Below are positions 47,886-60,732 of a DNA stretch of 64,000 bases, one piece after another. Both the position numbers and the translations under genes were made by a program. The stretch covers positions 2,986,001-3,050,000 of the forward strand of contig CM077673.1 in NCBI GenBank assembly GCA_039707655.1, read 5' to 3'. The notes beneath the pieces were generated by a model that was not told the DNA's origin, did no database searches, and saw only the letters and a list, made by a program, of their open reading frames with translations. Positions within the stretch are counted from its first letter, which is position 1; the number at the start of each line of letters is the position of its first letter. This stretch comes from Elymus sibiricus (taxonomy: Eukaryota > Streptophyta > Magnoliopsida > Poales > Poaceae).

Positions 47886-50800
47886 TATGCTACTACTCAC
47901 TACTTTAGGTCTGGGGGCGATCCAAACGTTCGGGGAACCCCGGGGTCCGTTTACGGGCACCTCGCCAAAACTCGCAGATTTGGTCCATTCTGACCAGATT
48001 TCTATGCTATTATTCACTGTTATTTTGTTGTCGTGGTCGTCCGAACATTCGGGGAAGCCCGTGGACCGGTTACGGGGACCTCGCCAAACTAGCAGATTTT
48101 GCCTGTTCCGGCCAGTTTTCTATGCTACTACTCACTAATTTTGGGTCTCGGGGCGATCCAAAAGTTCGGGAAACCCCGGGGTCTGCTTACGAGCAACTCG
48201 CCAAAACTCGCAGATTTGGTCCATTCTGACCAGTTTTCTATGCTATTATTCACTGTTTTTGGTTGTCGTGGTCGTCCCAACATTTGGGGATGCCCGGGGT
48301 CCGGTTACGTGGACCTCGCCAAAACTCGCAGATTTGGTCCATTCTTACCAGTTTTCTAAGCTATTATTCACTGTGTTTTGGTAGTCGTGGTCGTCCGAAC
48401 GTTCGGGGAAGCCCGGGGTCAGGTTACGGGGACCTCGCAAAAACTCGAAGATTTGGTCTATTCTTACCAGTTTTCTATGCTATTACTCACTCATTTTGGG
48501 TCCCGGGGCGATCCAAATGTTCGGGGAAACCCCGGGGTCCGCTTATGGGGAGCTTGCCAAAACTCGCAGATTTTGTCCATTCTGACCAGATTTCTATGCT
48601 ATCATTCACTGTTTTTCGGTAGTCGTGGTTGTCCGAACATTCGGCGAAGCCCGGGGTGCGGTTACGGGGACCTCGCCAAAATAAGCAGATTTTGTGTATC
48701 CCGGCTAGTTTCCTATGCTATTACTCACTAATTTTGGGTCTCGGGGCGATCCATACGTTCGGGGAACCCCGGGGTCCGCATACGGGGACCTGGCCAAAAC
48801 TCGCAGATTTGGTCCATTCTTACCAGTTTTCTATGCTATTATTCACTAGTTTTTGGTAGTTGTGGTCGTCCGAACGTTCGGGGAAGCTCGGGATGCGGTT
48901 ACGGGGACCTCGCCAAAACTAACAAATTTTGTCTGTTCCAGCCAGTTTTCTTTGCTATTACTCACTGATTTTGGGTCTCGGGGTGATCCAAACGTTCGGG
49001 GAACCCCGGGGTCCGCTTACGGGGACTTCGCCAAACTTCGCAGATTGTTCCATTCTTACCAGTTTTCTGTGCTATTATTCACTGTTTTTTGGTTGTCGTG
49101 GTCGTCCAAACGTTCGGGGAAGCCCGTGGACCGGTTACGGCGACCTCGCCAAAACTCGCATATTTGGTCCATTCTTACCTGTTTTCTATGCTATTATTCA
49201 CTGTTTTTGGTTGTCGTGGTCGTCCCAACATTTGGGGATGCCGGGGTCCGGTTACGTGGACCTCGCCAAAACTCGCAGATTTGGTCCATTCTGACCAGTT
49301 TTCTATGCTATTATTCACTGTTTTTGGTTGTCGTGGTCGTCCCAACATTTGGGGATGCCCGGGGTCCGGTTACGTGGACCTCGCCAAAACTCGCAGATTT
49401 GGTCTATTCTTACCAGTTTTCTAAGCTATTATTCACTGTTTTTTGGTTGTCGTGGTCGTCCGAACGTTCGGGGAAGCCCGTGGACCGGTTATGGGAACCT
49501 CGCCATAACTCGAAGATTTGGTCCATTCTTACCTGTTTTCTATGCTATTACTCACTCATTTTGGGTCCCGGGGCGATCCAAATGTTCGGGGAACCCCGGG
49601 TTCCGCTTATGGGGAGCTCGCCAAAACTCGCAGATTTTGTCCATTCTGACCAGATTTCTATGCTATCATTCACTGTTTTTCGGTAGTCGTGGTCGTCCGA
49701 ACGTTCGGGGAAGCCCGGGGTGCGGTTACGGGGACCTCGCCAAAACTAGCAGATTTTGTGTGTCCCGGCTAGTTTTCTATGCTACTACTCACTAATTTTG
49801 GGTCCCGGGGCGATCCAAACGTCCGGGGAACCCCGGGGTCCGCATACGGGGACCGGGCCAAAACTCGCAGATTTGGTCCATTCTTACCAGTTTTCTGTGC
49901 TATTATTCACTGGTTTTTGGTAGTTGTGGTCGTCCGAACATTCGGGGAAGCTCGGGTTGCGGTTACGGGGACCTCGCCAAAACTAACAGATTTTGTCTGT
50001 TCCGGCCAGTTTTCTATGCTATTACTAACTGATTTTGGGTCCCGGGGTGATCCAAACGTTCGGGGAACCCCTGGGTCCGCTTACGGGGACTTCGCCAAAA
50101 CTCGCAGATTTGGTCCATTCTTACCAGTTTTCTGTGCTATTATTCACTGTTTTTTGGTTGTCGTGGTCGTCCGAACGTTCGGGGAAGCCCGGGGTCCGGT
50201 TACGGGGACCTCGCAAACACTCGAAGATTTGGTCCATTCTTACCAGTTTTCTGTGCTATTATTCACTGTTTTTTGGTTGTCGTGGTCGTCCAAACGTTCG
50301 GGGAAGCCCGTGGACCGGTTACGGGGGACCTCGCCAAAACTCGCAGATTTGGTCCATTCTTACCAGTTTTCTGTGCTATTATACACTGTTTTTGGTTGTC
50401 GTGGTCGTCCGAACGTTCGGGGAAGCCCGTGGACCGGTTATGGGGACCTCGCCAAAACTCCCAGATTTGGTCCATTCTTACCTGTTTTCTATGCTATTAC
50501 TCACTCATTTTGGGTCCCGGGGCGATCCAAATGTTCGGGGAACCCCGGAGTCCGCTTACTGGGACCTCGCCAAAACTCGCAGATTTTGTCCATTCTGACC
50601 AGATTTCTATGCTATTATTCACTGTTATTTTGTTGTCGTGGTCATCCGAACATTCAGGGAAGCCCGTGGACCGGTTACGGGGACCTCGCCAAACTAGCAG
50701 ATTTTGCCTGTTCCGGCCAGTTTTCTATGCTACTACTCACTAATTTTGGGTCTCGGGGCGATCCAAAAGTTCGGGAAACCCCGGGGTCTGCTTACGAGCA

Positions 50801-51650
50801 CCTCGCCAAAACTCGCATATTTGGTCCATTCTAACCATTTTTCTATGCTATTATTCACTGTTTTTGGTTGTCGTGGTCGTCCCAACATTTGGGGATGCCC
50901 GGGGTCCGGTTGCGTGGACCTCGCCAAAACTCGCAGATTTGGTCCATTCTTACCAGTTTTCTAAGCTATTATTCACTGTTTTTTGGTAGTCGTGGTCGTC
51001 CGAACGTTCGGGGAAGCCGGGGTCCGGTTACGGGGACCTCGCAAAAACTCGAAGATTTGGTCCATTCTTACCAGTTTTCTATGCTATTACTCACTCATTT
51101 TGGGTCCCGGGGCGATCCAAATGTTCGGGGAAACCCCGGGGTCCGCTTATGGGGAGCTTGCCAAAACTCGCAGATTTTGTCCATTCTGACCAGATTTCTA
51201 TGCTATCATTCACTGTTTTTCGGTAGTCGTGGTTGTCCGAACATTCGGGGAAGCCCGGGGTGCGGTTACGGGGACCTCGCCAAAACAAGCAGATTTTGTG
51301 TATCCCGGCTAGTTTCCTATGCTATTACTCACTAATTTTGGGTCCCGGGGCGATCCAAACGTTCGGGGAACCCCGGGGTCCGCATACGGGGACCTGGCCA
51401 AAACTCGCAGATTTGGTCCATTCTTACCAGTTTTCTATGCTATTATTCACTAGTTTTTGGTAGTTGTGCTCGTCCGAACGTTCGGGGAAGCTCGGGATGC
51501 GGTTACGGGGACCTCGCCAAAACTAACAAATTTTGTCTATTCCAGCCAGTTTTCTATGCTATTACTCACTGATTTTGGGTCTCGGGGTGATCCAAACGTT
51601 CGGGGAACCCCGGGGTCCGCTTACGGGGACTTCGCCAAAACTCGCAGATT
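47886..51650 (+). repeat. right member of the long direct-repeat pair (A-H run plus S block copy 3)
   Basis: Counterpart of 13,145-16,910. A has G-to-A at 47,907 (ctttaggtctg). H ends ttaccag and is followed by J, so the array leaves the A-I pattern near 48,830. Private bases include 'ccaaacttcg' near 49,034, 'cccctgggtcc' near 50,070, G-to-A at 50,644, 'ctaaccatttt' near 50,833 and a missing C near 51,017. Confidence 0.88.
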
Positions 51651-51979
51651 TTTCCATTCTTACCAGTTTTCTGTGCTATTATTCACTGTTTTTTGGTTGT
51701 CGTGGTCGTCCGAACGCTCGGGGAAGCCCGGGGTCCGGTTACGGGGACCTCGCAAAAAGTCGCAGATTTGGTCCATTCTTACCAGTTTTCTATGCTATTA
51801 CTCACTCATTTTGGGTCCCTGGGCGATCCAAATGTTCGGGAAACCCCGGGGTCCGCTTATGGGGAGCTTGCCAAAACTCGCAGATTTTGTCCATTCTGAC
51901 CAGATTTCTATGCTATCATTCACTGTTTTTCGGTAGTCGTGGTCGTCCGAACGTTCGGGGAAGCCCGGGGTGCGGTTAC
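51651..51979 (+). repeat. E-, F- and G-like monomers between S copy 3 and the 2,247-bp repeats
   Basis: Contains gaacgctcgg (E-like), gggtccctgggcg with gttcgggaaacccc (an F lacking one G) and gtttttcggtagtcg (G-like). The same run recurs at about 58,160-58,485. Confidence 0.75.
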
Positions 51980-54226
51980 GGGGACCTCGCCAAAACTAGC
52001 AGATTTTGTGTGTCCCGGCCAGTTTTCTATGCTACTACTCACTAATTTTGGGTCCCGGGGCGATCCAAACGTCCGGGGAACCCCGGGGTCCGCATATGGG
52101 GACCGGGCCAAAACTCGCAGATTTGGTCCATTCTTACCAGTTTTCTATGCTATTATTCACTGGTTTTTGGTAGTTGTGGTCGTCCGAACATTCGGGGAAG
52201 CTCGGGATGCGGTTACGGGGACCTCGCCAAAACTAACAGATTTTGTCTGTTCCGGCCAGTTTTCTATGCTATTACTAACTGATTTTGGGTCCCGGGGTGA
52301 TCCAAACGTTCGGGGAACCCCGGGGTCCGCTTACGGGGACTTCGCCAAAACTCGCAGATTTGGTCCATTCTTACCAGTTTTCTGTGCTATTATTCACTGT
52401 TTTTTGGTTGTCGTGGTCGTCCGAACATTCGGGGAAGCCCGGGGTCCGGTTACGGGGACCTCGCAAACACTCGAAGATTTGGTCCATTCTTACCAGTTTT
52501 CTGTGCTATTATTCACTGTTTTTTGGTTGTCGTGGTCGTCCAAATGTTCGGGGAAGCCCGTGCACCGGTTACGGGGACCTCGCCAAAACTCGCATATTTG
52601 GTCCATTCTTACCAGTTTTCTGTGCTATTATTCACTGTTTTTGGTTGTCGTGGTCGTCCGAACGTTCGGGGAAGCCCGTGGACCGGTTATGGGGACCTCG
52701 CCAAAACTCGCAGATTTGGTCCATTCTTACATGTTTTCTATGCTATTACTCACTCATTTTGGGTCCCGGGGCGATCCAAATGTTCGGGGAACCCCGGAGT
52801 CCGCTTACTGGGACCTCGCCAAAACTCGCAGATTTTGTCCATTCTGACCAGATTTCTATGCTATTATTCACTATTTTTTTGTTGTCGTGGTCGTCCGAAC
52901 TTTCGGGGAAGCCCGTGGACCGGTTACGGGGACCTCGCCAAAACTAGCAGATTTTGCCTGTTCCGGCCTGTTTTCTATGCTACTACTCACTAATTTTGGG
53001 TCTCGAGGCGATCCAAACGTTCGGGGAACCCCGGGGTCCGTTTACGGGCACCTCGCCAAAACTCGCAGATTTGGTCCATTCTGACCAGTTTTCTATGCTA
53101 TTATTCACTGTTTTTGGTTGTCGTGGACGTCCCAACATTTGGGGATGCCCGGGGTTGGTTACGGGGACGTCGCCAAAACTCGCAGATTTGGTCCATTCTT
53201 ACCAGTTTTGTATTCTATTATTCACTGTTTTTGGTTGTCGTGGTCGTCCCAACATTTGGGGATGCCCGGGGTCCGGTTAAGGGGATCTCCCCAAAACTCG
53301 CAGATTTGGTCCATTCTTACCAGTTTTCTATGCTATTATTCACTGTTTTTTGGTTGTCGTGGTCGTCCAAACGTTTGGGGAAGCCCGGGGTCCGGTTACG
53401 GGGACCTCGCAAAAATTCGCAGATTTGGTCCATTCTTACCAGTTTTCTATGCTATTACTCACTCATTTTGGGTCCCGGGGCGATCCAAATGTTCGGGGAA
53501 TCAGGGGGTCCGCTTATGGGGAGCTCGCCAAAACTCACAGATTTTGTCCATTCTGACCAGATTTCTATGCTATCATTCACTGTTTTTCGGTAGTCGTGGT
53601 CGTCCGAACGTTCGGGGAAGCCCGGGGTGCGGTTACGGGGACCTCGCCAAAACTAGCAGATTTTGTGTCCCGGCTAGTTTTCTATATTACTACTCACTAA
53701 TTTTGGGTCCCGGGGCGATCCAAACGTCCGGGGAACCCCGGGGTCCGCATACGGGGACCGGGCCAAAACTCGCAGATTTGGTCCATTCTTACCAGTTTTC
53801 TATGCTATTATTCACTGGTTTTTGGTAGTTGTGGTCGTCCGAACGTTCGGGGAAGCTCGGGATGCGGTTACGGGGACCTCGCCAAAACTAACAGATTTTG
53901 TCTGTTCCGGCCAGTTTTCTATGCTATTACTAACTGATTTTGGGTCCCGAGGTGATCCAAACGTTCGGGGAACCCCGGGGTCTGCTTACGGGGACTTCGC
54001 CAAAACTCGCAGATTTGGTCCATTCTTACCAGATTTCTGTGCTATTATTCACTGTTTTTTTGTTGTGGTGGTCGTCCAAACGTTCGGGGAAGCCCGTGGA
54101 CCGGTTACGGGGACCTCGCCAAAACTCGCAGATTTGGTCCATTCTTACCAGTTTTCTGTGCTATTATTCACTGTTTTTGGTTGTCGTGGTCGTCCGAACG
54201 TTCGGGGAAGCCCGTGGACCGGTTAT
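51980..54226 (+). repeat. 2,247-bp repeat, copy 1 (19 monomers)
   Basis: Adjacent to copy 2 with no length difference; the only difference I noted is at 54,130/56,377 (ctcgcag against ctcgtag). It includes an atypical monomer with ggggaatcaggggg (near 53,500), one with ggttaaggggatctcccc (near 53,277) and a shortened gtgtcccggctag (near 53,665). Confidence 0.88.
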
Positions 54227-56473
54227 GGGGACCTCGCCAAAACTAGCAGATTTTGTGTGTCCCGGCCAGTTTTCTATGCTACTACTCACTAATTTTGGGT
54301 CCCGGGGCGATCCAAACGTCCGGGGAACCCCGGGGTCCGCATATGGGGACCGGGCCAAAACTCGCAGATTTGGTCCATTCTTACCAGTTTTCTATGCTAT
54401 TATTCACTGGTTTTTGGTAGTTGTGGTCGTCCGAACATTCGGGGAAGCTCGGGATGCGGTTACGGGGACCTCGCCAAAACTAACAGATTTTGTCTGTTCC
54501 GGCCAGTTTTCTATGCTATTACTAACTGATTTTGGGTCCCGGGGTGATCCAAACGTTCGGGGAACCCCGGGGTCCGCTTACGGGGACTTCGCCAAAACTC
54601 GCAGATTTGGTCCATTCTTACCAGTTTTCTGTGCTATTATTCACTGTTTTTTGGTTGTCGTGGTCGTCCGAACATTCGGGGAAGCCCGGGGTCCGGTTAC
54701 GGGGACCTCGCAAACACTCGAAGATTTGGTCCATTCTTACCAGTTTTCTGTGCTATTATTCACTGTTTTTTGGTTGTCGTGGTCGTCCAAATGTTCGGGG
54801 AAGCCCGTGCACCGGTTACGGGGACCTCGCCAAAACTCGCATATTTGGTCCATTCTTACCAGTTTTCTGTGCTATTATTCACTGTTTTTGGTTGTCGTGG
54901 TCGTCCGAACGTTCGGGGAAGCCCGTGGACCGGTTATGGGGACCTCGCCAAAACTCGCAGATTTGGTCCATTCTTACATGTTTTCTATGCTATTACTCAC
55001 TCATTTTGGGTCCCGGGGCGATCCAAATGTTCGGGGAACCCCGGAGTCCGCTTACTGGGACCTCGCCAAAACTCGCAGATTTTGTCCATTCTGACCAGAT
55101 TTCTATGCTATTATTCACTATTTTTTTGTTGTCGTGGTCGTCCGAACTTTCGGGGAAGCCCGTGGACCGGTTACGGGGACCTCGCCAAAACTAGCAGATT
55201 TTGCCTGTTCCGGCCTGTTTTCTATGCTACTACTCACTAATTTTGGGTCTCGAGGCGATCCAAACGTTCGGGGAACCCCGGGGTCCGTTTACGGGCACCT
55301 CGCCAAAACTCGCAGATTTGGTCCATTCTGACCAGTTTTCTATGCTATTATTCACTGTTTTTGGTTGTCGTGGACGTCCCAACATTTGGGGATGCCCGGG
55401 GTTGGTTACGGGGACGTCGCCAAAACTCGCAGATTTGGTCCATTCTTACCAGTTTTGTATTCTATTATTCACTGTTTTTGGTTGTCGTGGTCGTCCCAAC
55501 ATTTGGGGATGCCCGGGGTCCGGTTAAGGGGATCTCCCCAAAACTCGCAGATTTGGTCCATTCTTACCAGTTTTCTATGCTATTATTCACTGTTTTTTGG
55601 TTGTCGTGGTCGTCCAAACGTTTGGGGAAGCCCGGGGTCCGGTTACGGGGACCTCGCAAAAATTCGCAGATTTGGTCCATTCTTACCAGTTTTCTATGCT
55701 ATTACTCACTCATTTTGGGTCCCGGGGCGATCCAAATGTTCGGGGAATCAGGGGGTCCGCTTATGGGGAGCTCGCCAAAACTCACAGATTTTGTCCATTC
55801 TGACCAGATTTCTATGCTATCATTCACTGTTTTTCGGTAGTCGTGGTCGTCCGAACGTTCGGGGAAGCCCGGGGTGCGGTTACGGGGACCTCGCCAAAAC
55901 TAGCAGATTTTGTGTCCCGGCTAGTTTTCTATATTACTACTCACTAATTTTGGGTCCCGGGGCGATCCAAACGTCCGGGGAACCCCGGGGTCCGCATACG
56001 GGGACCGGGCCAAAACTCGCAGATTTGGTCCATTCTTACCAGTTTTCTATGCTATTATTCACTGGTTTTTGGTAGTTGTGGTCGTCCGAACGTTCGGGGA
56101 AGCTCGGGATGCGGTTACGGGGACCTCGCCAAAACTAACAGATTTTGTCTGTTCCGGCCAGTTTTCTATGCTATTACTAACTGATTTTGGGTCCCGAGGT
56201 GATCCAAACGTTCGGGGAACCCCGGGGTCTGCTTACGGGGACTTCGCCAAAACTCGCAGATTTGGTCCATTCTTACCAGATTTCTGTGCTATTATTCACT
56301 GTTTTTTTGTTGTGGTGGTCGTCCAAACGTTCGGGGAAGCCCGTGGACCGGTTACGGGGACCTCGCCAAAACTCGTAGATTTGGTCCATTCTTACCAGTT
56401 TTCTGTGCTATTATTCACTGTTTTTGGTTGTCGTGGTCGTCCGAACGTTCGGGGAAGCCCGTGGACCGGTTAT
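54227..56473 (+). repeat. 2,247-bp repeat, copy 2
   Basis: Tandem neighbour of copy 1. The junction lies in ggggacctcgccaaaact (54,227-54,244), which both flanking monomers share. The longest open frame of the window, 384 codons, crosses this junction, which shows it is a repeat by-product. Confidence 0.88.
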
Positions 56474-58485
56474 GGGGACCTCGCCAAAACTCGCAGATTT
56501 GGTCCATTCTTACCTGTTTTCTATGCTATTACTCACTCATTTTGGGTCCCGGGGCGATCCAAATGTTCGCGGAACCCCGGAGTCCACTTACTGGGACCTC
56601 GCCAAAACTCGCAGATTTTGTCCATTCTGACCAGATTTCTATGCTATTATTCACTGTTTTTTTGTTGTCGTGGTCGTCCGAACTTTCGGGGAAGCCCGTG
56701 GACCGGTTACGGGGACCTCGCCAAAACTAGCAGATTTTGCCTGTTCCGGCCAGTTTTCTATGCTACTACTCACTAATTTTGGGTTTCGAGGCGATCCTAA
56801 CATTCGGGGAACCTCGGGGTCCGCTTACGGGGACTTCGCCAAAACTCGCAGATTGTTCCATTCTTACCAGTTTTTTGTGCTATTATTCACTGTTTTTTGG
56901 TTGTCGTGGTCGTCCAAACGTTCGGGGTAGCCCGTGGACCGGTTACGGGGACCTCGCCAAAACTCGCATATTTGGTCCATTCTTACCTGTTTTCTATGCT
57001 ATTACTCAGTGATTTTGGTTCCCGGGGCGATCCAAATGTTCGGGGAACCCCGGAGTCCGCTTACTGGGACCTCGCCAAAACTCGCAGATTTTGTCCATTC
57101 TGACCAGATTTCTATGCTATTATTCACTGTTATTTTGTTGTCGTGGTCATCCGAACATTCAGGGAAGCCCGTGGACCGGTTACGGGGACCTCGCCAAACT
57201 AGCAGATTTTGCCTGTTCCGGCCAGTTTTCTATGCTACTACTCACTAATTTTGGGTCTCGGGGCGATCCAAAAGTTCGGGAAACCCCGGGGTCTGTTTCG
57301 AGCACCTCGCCAAAACTCGCATATTTGGTCCATTCTGACCAGTTTTCTATGCTATTATTCACTGTTTTTGGTTGTCGTGGTCGTCCCAACATTTGGGGAT
57401 GCCCGGGGTCCGGTTACGTGGACCTCACCAAAACTCGCAGATTTGGTCCATTCTTACCAGTTTTCTAAGCTATTATTCACTGTTTTTTGGTAGTCGTGGT
57501 CGTCCGAACGTTCGGGGAAGCCCGGGGTCCGGTTATGGGGACCTCGCAAAAACTCGAAGATTTGGTCCATTCTTACCAGTTTTCTATGCTATTACTCACT
57601 CATTTTGGGTCCCGGGGCGATCCAAATGTTCGGGGAAACCCCGGGGTCCGCTTATGGGGAGCTTGCCAAAACTCGCAGATTTTGTCCATTCTGACCAGAT
57701 TTCTATGCTATCATTCACTGTTTTTCGGTAGTCGTGGTTGTCCGAACATTCGGGGAAGCCCGGGGTGCGGTTACGGGGACCTCGCCAAAACAAGCAGATT
57801 TTGTGTATCCCGGCTAGTTTCCTATGCTATTACTCACTAATTTTGGGTCCCGGGGCGATCCAAACGTTCGGGGAACCCCGGGGTCCGCATACGGGGACCT
57901 GGCCAAAACTCGCAGATTTGGTCCATTCTTACCAGTTTTCTATGCTATTATTCACTAGTTTTTGGTAGTTGTGCTCGTCCGAACGTTCGGGGAAGCTCGG
58001 GATGCGGTTACGGGGACCTCGCCAAAACTATCAAAATTTTGTCTATTCCAGCCAGTTTTCTATGCTATTACTCACTACTTTTGGGTCTCGGGGTGATCCA
58101 AACGTTCGGGGAACCCCGGGGTCCGCTTACGGGGACTTCGCCAAAACTCGCAGATTTTTCCATTCTTACCAGTTTTCTGTGCTATTATTCACTGTTTTTT
58201 GGTTGTCGTGGTCGTCCGAACGCTCGGGGAAGCCCGGGGTCCGGTTACGGGGACCTCGCAAAAACTCGCAGATTTGGTCCATTCTTACCAGTTTTCTATG
58301 CTATTACTCACTCATTTTGGGTCCCTGGGCGATCCAAATGTTCGGGAAACCCCGGGGTCGGCTTATGGGGAGCTCGCCAAAACTCGTAGATTTTGTCCAT
58401 TCTGACCAGATTTCTATGCTATCATTCACTGTTTTTCGGTAGTCGTGGTCGTCCGAACGTTCGGGGAAGCCCGGGGTGCGGTTAC
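56474..58485 (+). repeat. bridge 1 of the 4,259-bp period, with an S-block tail
   Basis: About 57,370-58,160 repeats the S-block tail seen at 2,645-3,430. A monomer near 57,295 is shortened by the loss of two bases (tctgtttcgagcacc). Near 58,028 J has an extra A (actatcaaaattttg). With 54,227-56,473 it forms one 4,259-bp period. Confidence 0.78.
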
Positions 58486-60732
58486 GGGGACCTCGCCAAA
58501 ACTAGCAGATTTTGTGTGTCCCGGCCAGTTTTCTATGCTACTACTCACTAATTTTGGGTCCCGGGGCGATCCAAACGTCCGGGGAACCCCGGGGTCCGCA
58601 TATGGGGACCGGGCCAAAACTCGCAGATTTGGTCCATTCTTACCAGTTTTCTATGCTATTATTCACTGGTTTTTGGTAGTTGTGGTCGTCCGAACATTCG
58701 GGGAAGCTCGGGATGCGGTTACGGGGACCTCGCCAAAACTAACAGATTTTGTCTGTTCCGGCCAGTTTTCTATGCTATTACTAACTGATTTTGGGTCCCG
58801 GGGTGATCCAAACGTTCGGGGAACCCCGGGGTCCGCTTACGGGGACTTCGCCAAAACTCGCAGATTTGGTCCATTCTTACCAGTTTTTTGTGCTATTATT
58901 CACTGTTTTTTGGTTGTCGTGGTCGTCCGAACATTCGGGGAAGCCCGGGGTCCGGTTACGGGGACCTCGCAAACACTCGAAGATTTGATCCATTCTTACC
59001 AGTTTTCTGTGCTATTATTCACTGTTTTTTGGTTGTCGTGGTCGTCCAAATGTTCGGGGAAGCCCGTGCACCGGTTACGGGGACCTCGCCAAAACTCGCA
59101 GATTTGGTCCATTCTTACCAGTTTTCTGTGCTATTATTCACTGTTTTTGGTTGTCGTGGTCGTCCGAACGTTCGGGGAAGCCCGTGGACCGGTTATGGGG
59201 ACCTCGCCAAAACTCGCAGATTTGGTCCATTCTTACATGTTTTCTATGCTATTACTCACTCATTTTGGGTCCCGGGGCGATCCAAATGTTCGGGGAACCC
59301 CGGAGTCCGCTTACTGGGACCTCGCCAAAACTCGCAGATTTTGTCCATTCTGACCAGATTTCTATGCTATTATTCACTATTTTTTTGTTGTCGTGGTCGT
59401 CCGAACTTTCGGGGAAGCCCGTGGACCGGTTACGGGGACCTCGCCAAAACTAGCAGATTTTGCCTGTTCCGGCCTGTTTTCTATGCTACTACTCACTAAT
59501 TTTGGGTCTCGAGGCGATCCAAACGTTCGGGGAACCCCGGGGTCCGTTTACGGGCACCTCGCCAAAACTCGCAGATTTGGTCCATTCTGACCAGTTTTCT
59601 ATGCTATTATTCACTGTTTTTGGTTGTCGTGGACGTCCCAACATTTGGGGATGCCCGGGGTTGGTTACGGGGACGTCGCCAAAACTCGCAGATTTGGTCC
59701 ATTCTTACCAGTTTTGTATTCTATTATTCACTGTTTTTGGTTGTCGTGGTCGTCCCAACATTTGGGGATGCCCGGGGTCCGGTTAAGGGGATCTCCCCAA
59801 AACTCGCAGATTTGGTCCATTCTTACCAGTTTTCTATGCTATTATTCACTGTTTTTTGGTTGTCGTGGTCGTCCGAACGTTTGGGGAAGCCCGGGGTCCG
59901 GTTACGGGGACCTCGCAAAAATTCGCAGATTTGGTCCATTCTTACCAGTTTTCTATGCTATTACTCACTCATTTTGGGTCCCGGGGCGATCCAAATGTTC
60001 GGGGAATCAGGGGGTCCGCTTATGGGGAGCTCGCCAAAACTCACAGATTTTGTCCATTCTGACCAGATTTCTATGCTATCATTCACTGTTTTTCGGTAGT
60101 CGTGGTCGTCCGAACGTTCGGGGAAGCCCGGGGTGCGGTTACGGGGACCTCGCCAAAACTAGCAGATTTTGTGTCCCGGCTAGTTTTCTATATTACTACT
60201 CACTAATTTTGGGTCCCGGGGCGATCCAAACGTCCGGGGAACCCCGGGGTCCGCATACGGGGACCGGGCCAAAACTCGCAGATTTGGTCCATTCTTACCA
60301 GTTTTCTATGCTATTATTCACTGGTTTTTGGTAGTTGTGGTCGTCCGAACGTTCGGGGAAGCTCGGGATGCGGTTACGGGGACCTCGCCAAAACTAACAG
60401 ATTTTGTCTGTTCCGGCCAGTTTTCTATGCTATTACTAACTGATTTTGGGTCCCGAGGTGATCCAAACGTTCGGGGAACCCCGGGGTCTGCTTACGGGGA
60501 CTTCGCCAAAACTCGCAGATTTGGTCCATTCTTACCAGATTTCTGTGCTATTATTCACTGTTTTTTTGTTGTGGTGGTCGTCCAAACGTTCGGGGAAGCC
60601 CGTGGACCGGTTACGGGGACCTCGCCAAAACTCGCAGATTTGGTCCATTCTTACCAGTTTTCTGTGCTATTATTCACTGTTTTTGGTTGTCGTGGTCGTC
60701 CGAACGTTCGGGGAAGCCCGTGGACCGGTTAT
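58486..60732 (+). repeat. 2,247-bp repeat, copy 3
   Basis: Matches copy 2 at +4,259 and copy 1 at +6,506. Noted differences from copy 2: 'agttttttgtg' near 58,887, 'gatttgatcc' near 58,987, 'gcagattt' for 'gcatattt' near 59,100, and 'gtccgaacgttt' near 59,871. Confidence 0.87.

Noticed and set aside
47901..47912. possible telomere-type motif (ctttaggt)
   Set aside because: A single G-to-A change in monomer A at 47,907, not a tandem TTTAGGG array.
13145..51650. long terminal repeats of a giant mobile element (direct repeats 34.74 kb apart)
   Set aside because: The flanks are themselves satellite monomers. There is no TG...CA end, target-site duplication, primer-binding site or coding region between them. 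Duplication within the array explains them.
54532..55194. 220-codon frame repeated at 52,285, possible repeated secreted or membrane protein (FLCYYSL hydrophobic runs)
   Set aside because: The hydrophobic stretches come from the T-rich part of the monomer and recur every monomer. Duplicate frames reflect the 2,247-bp DNA repeat.
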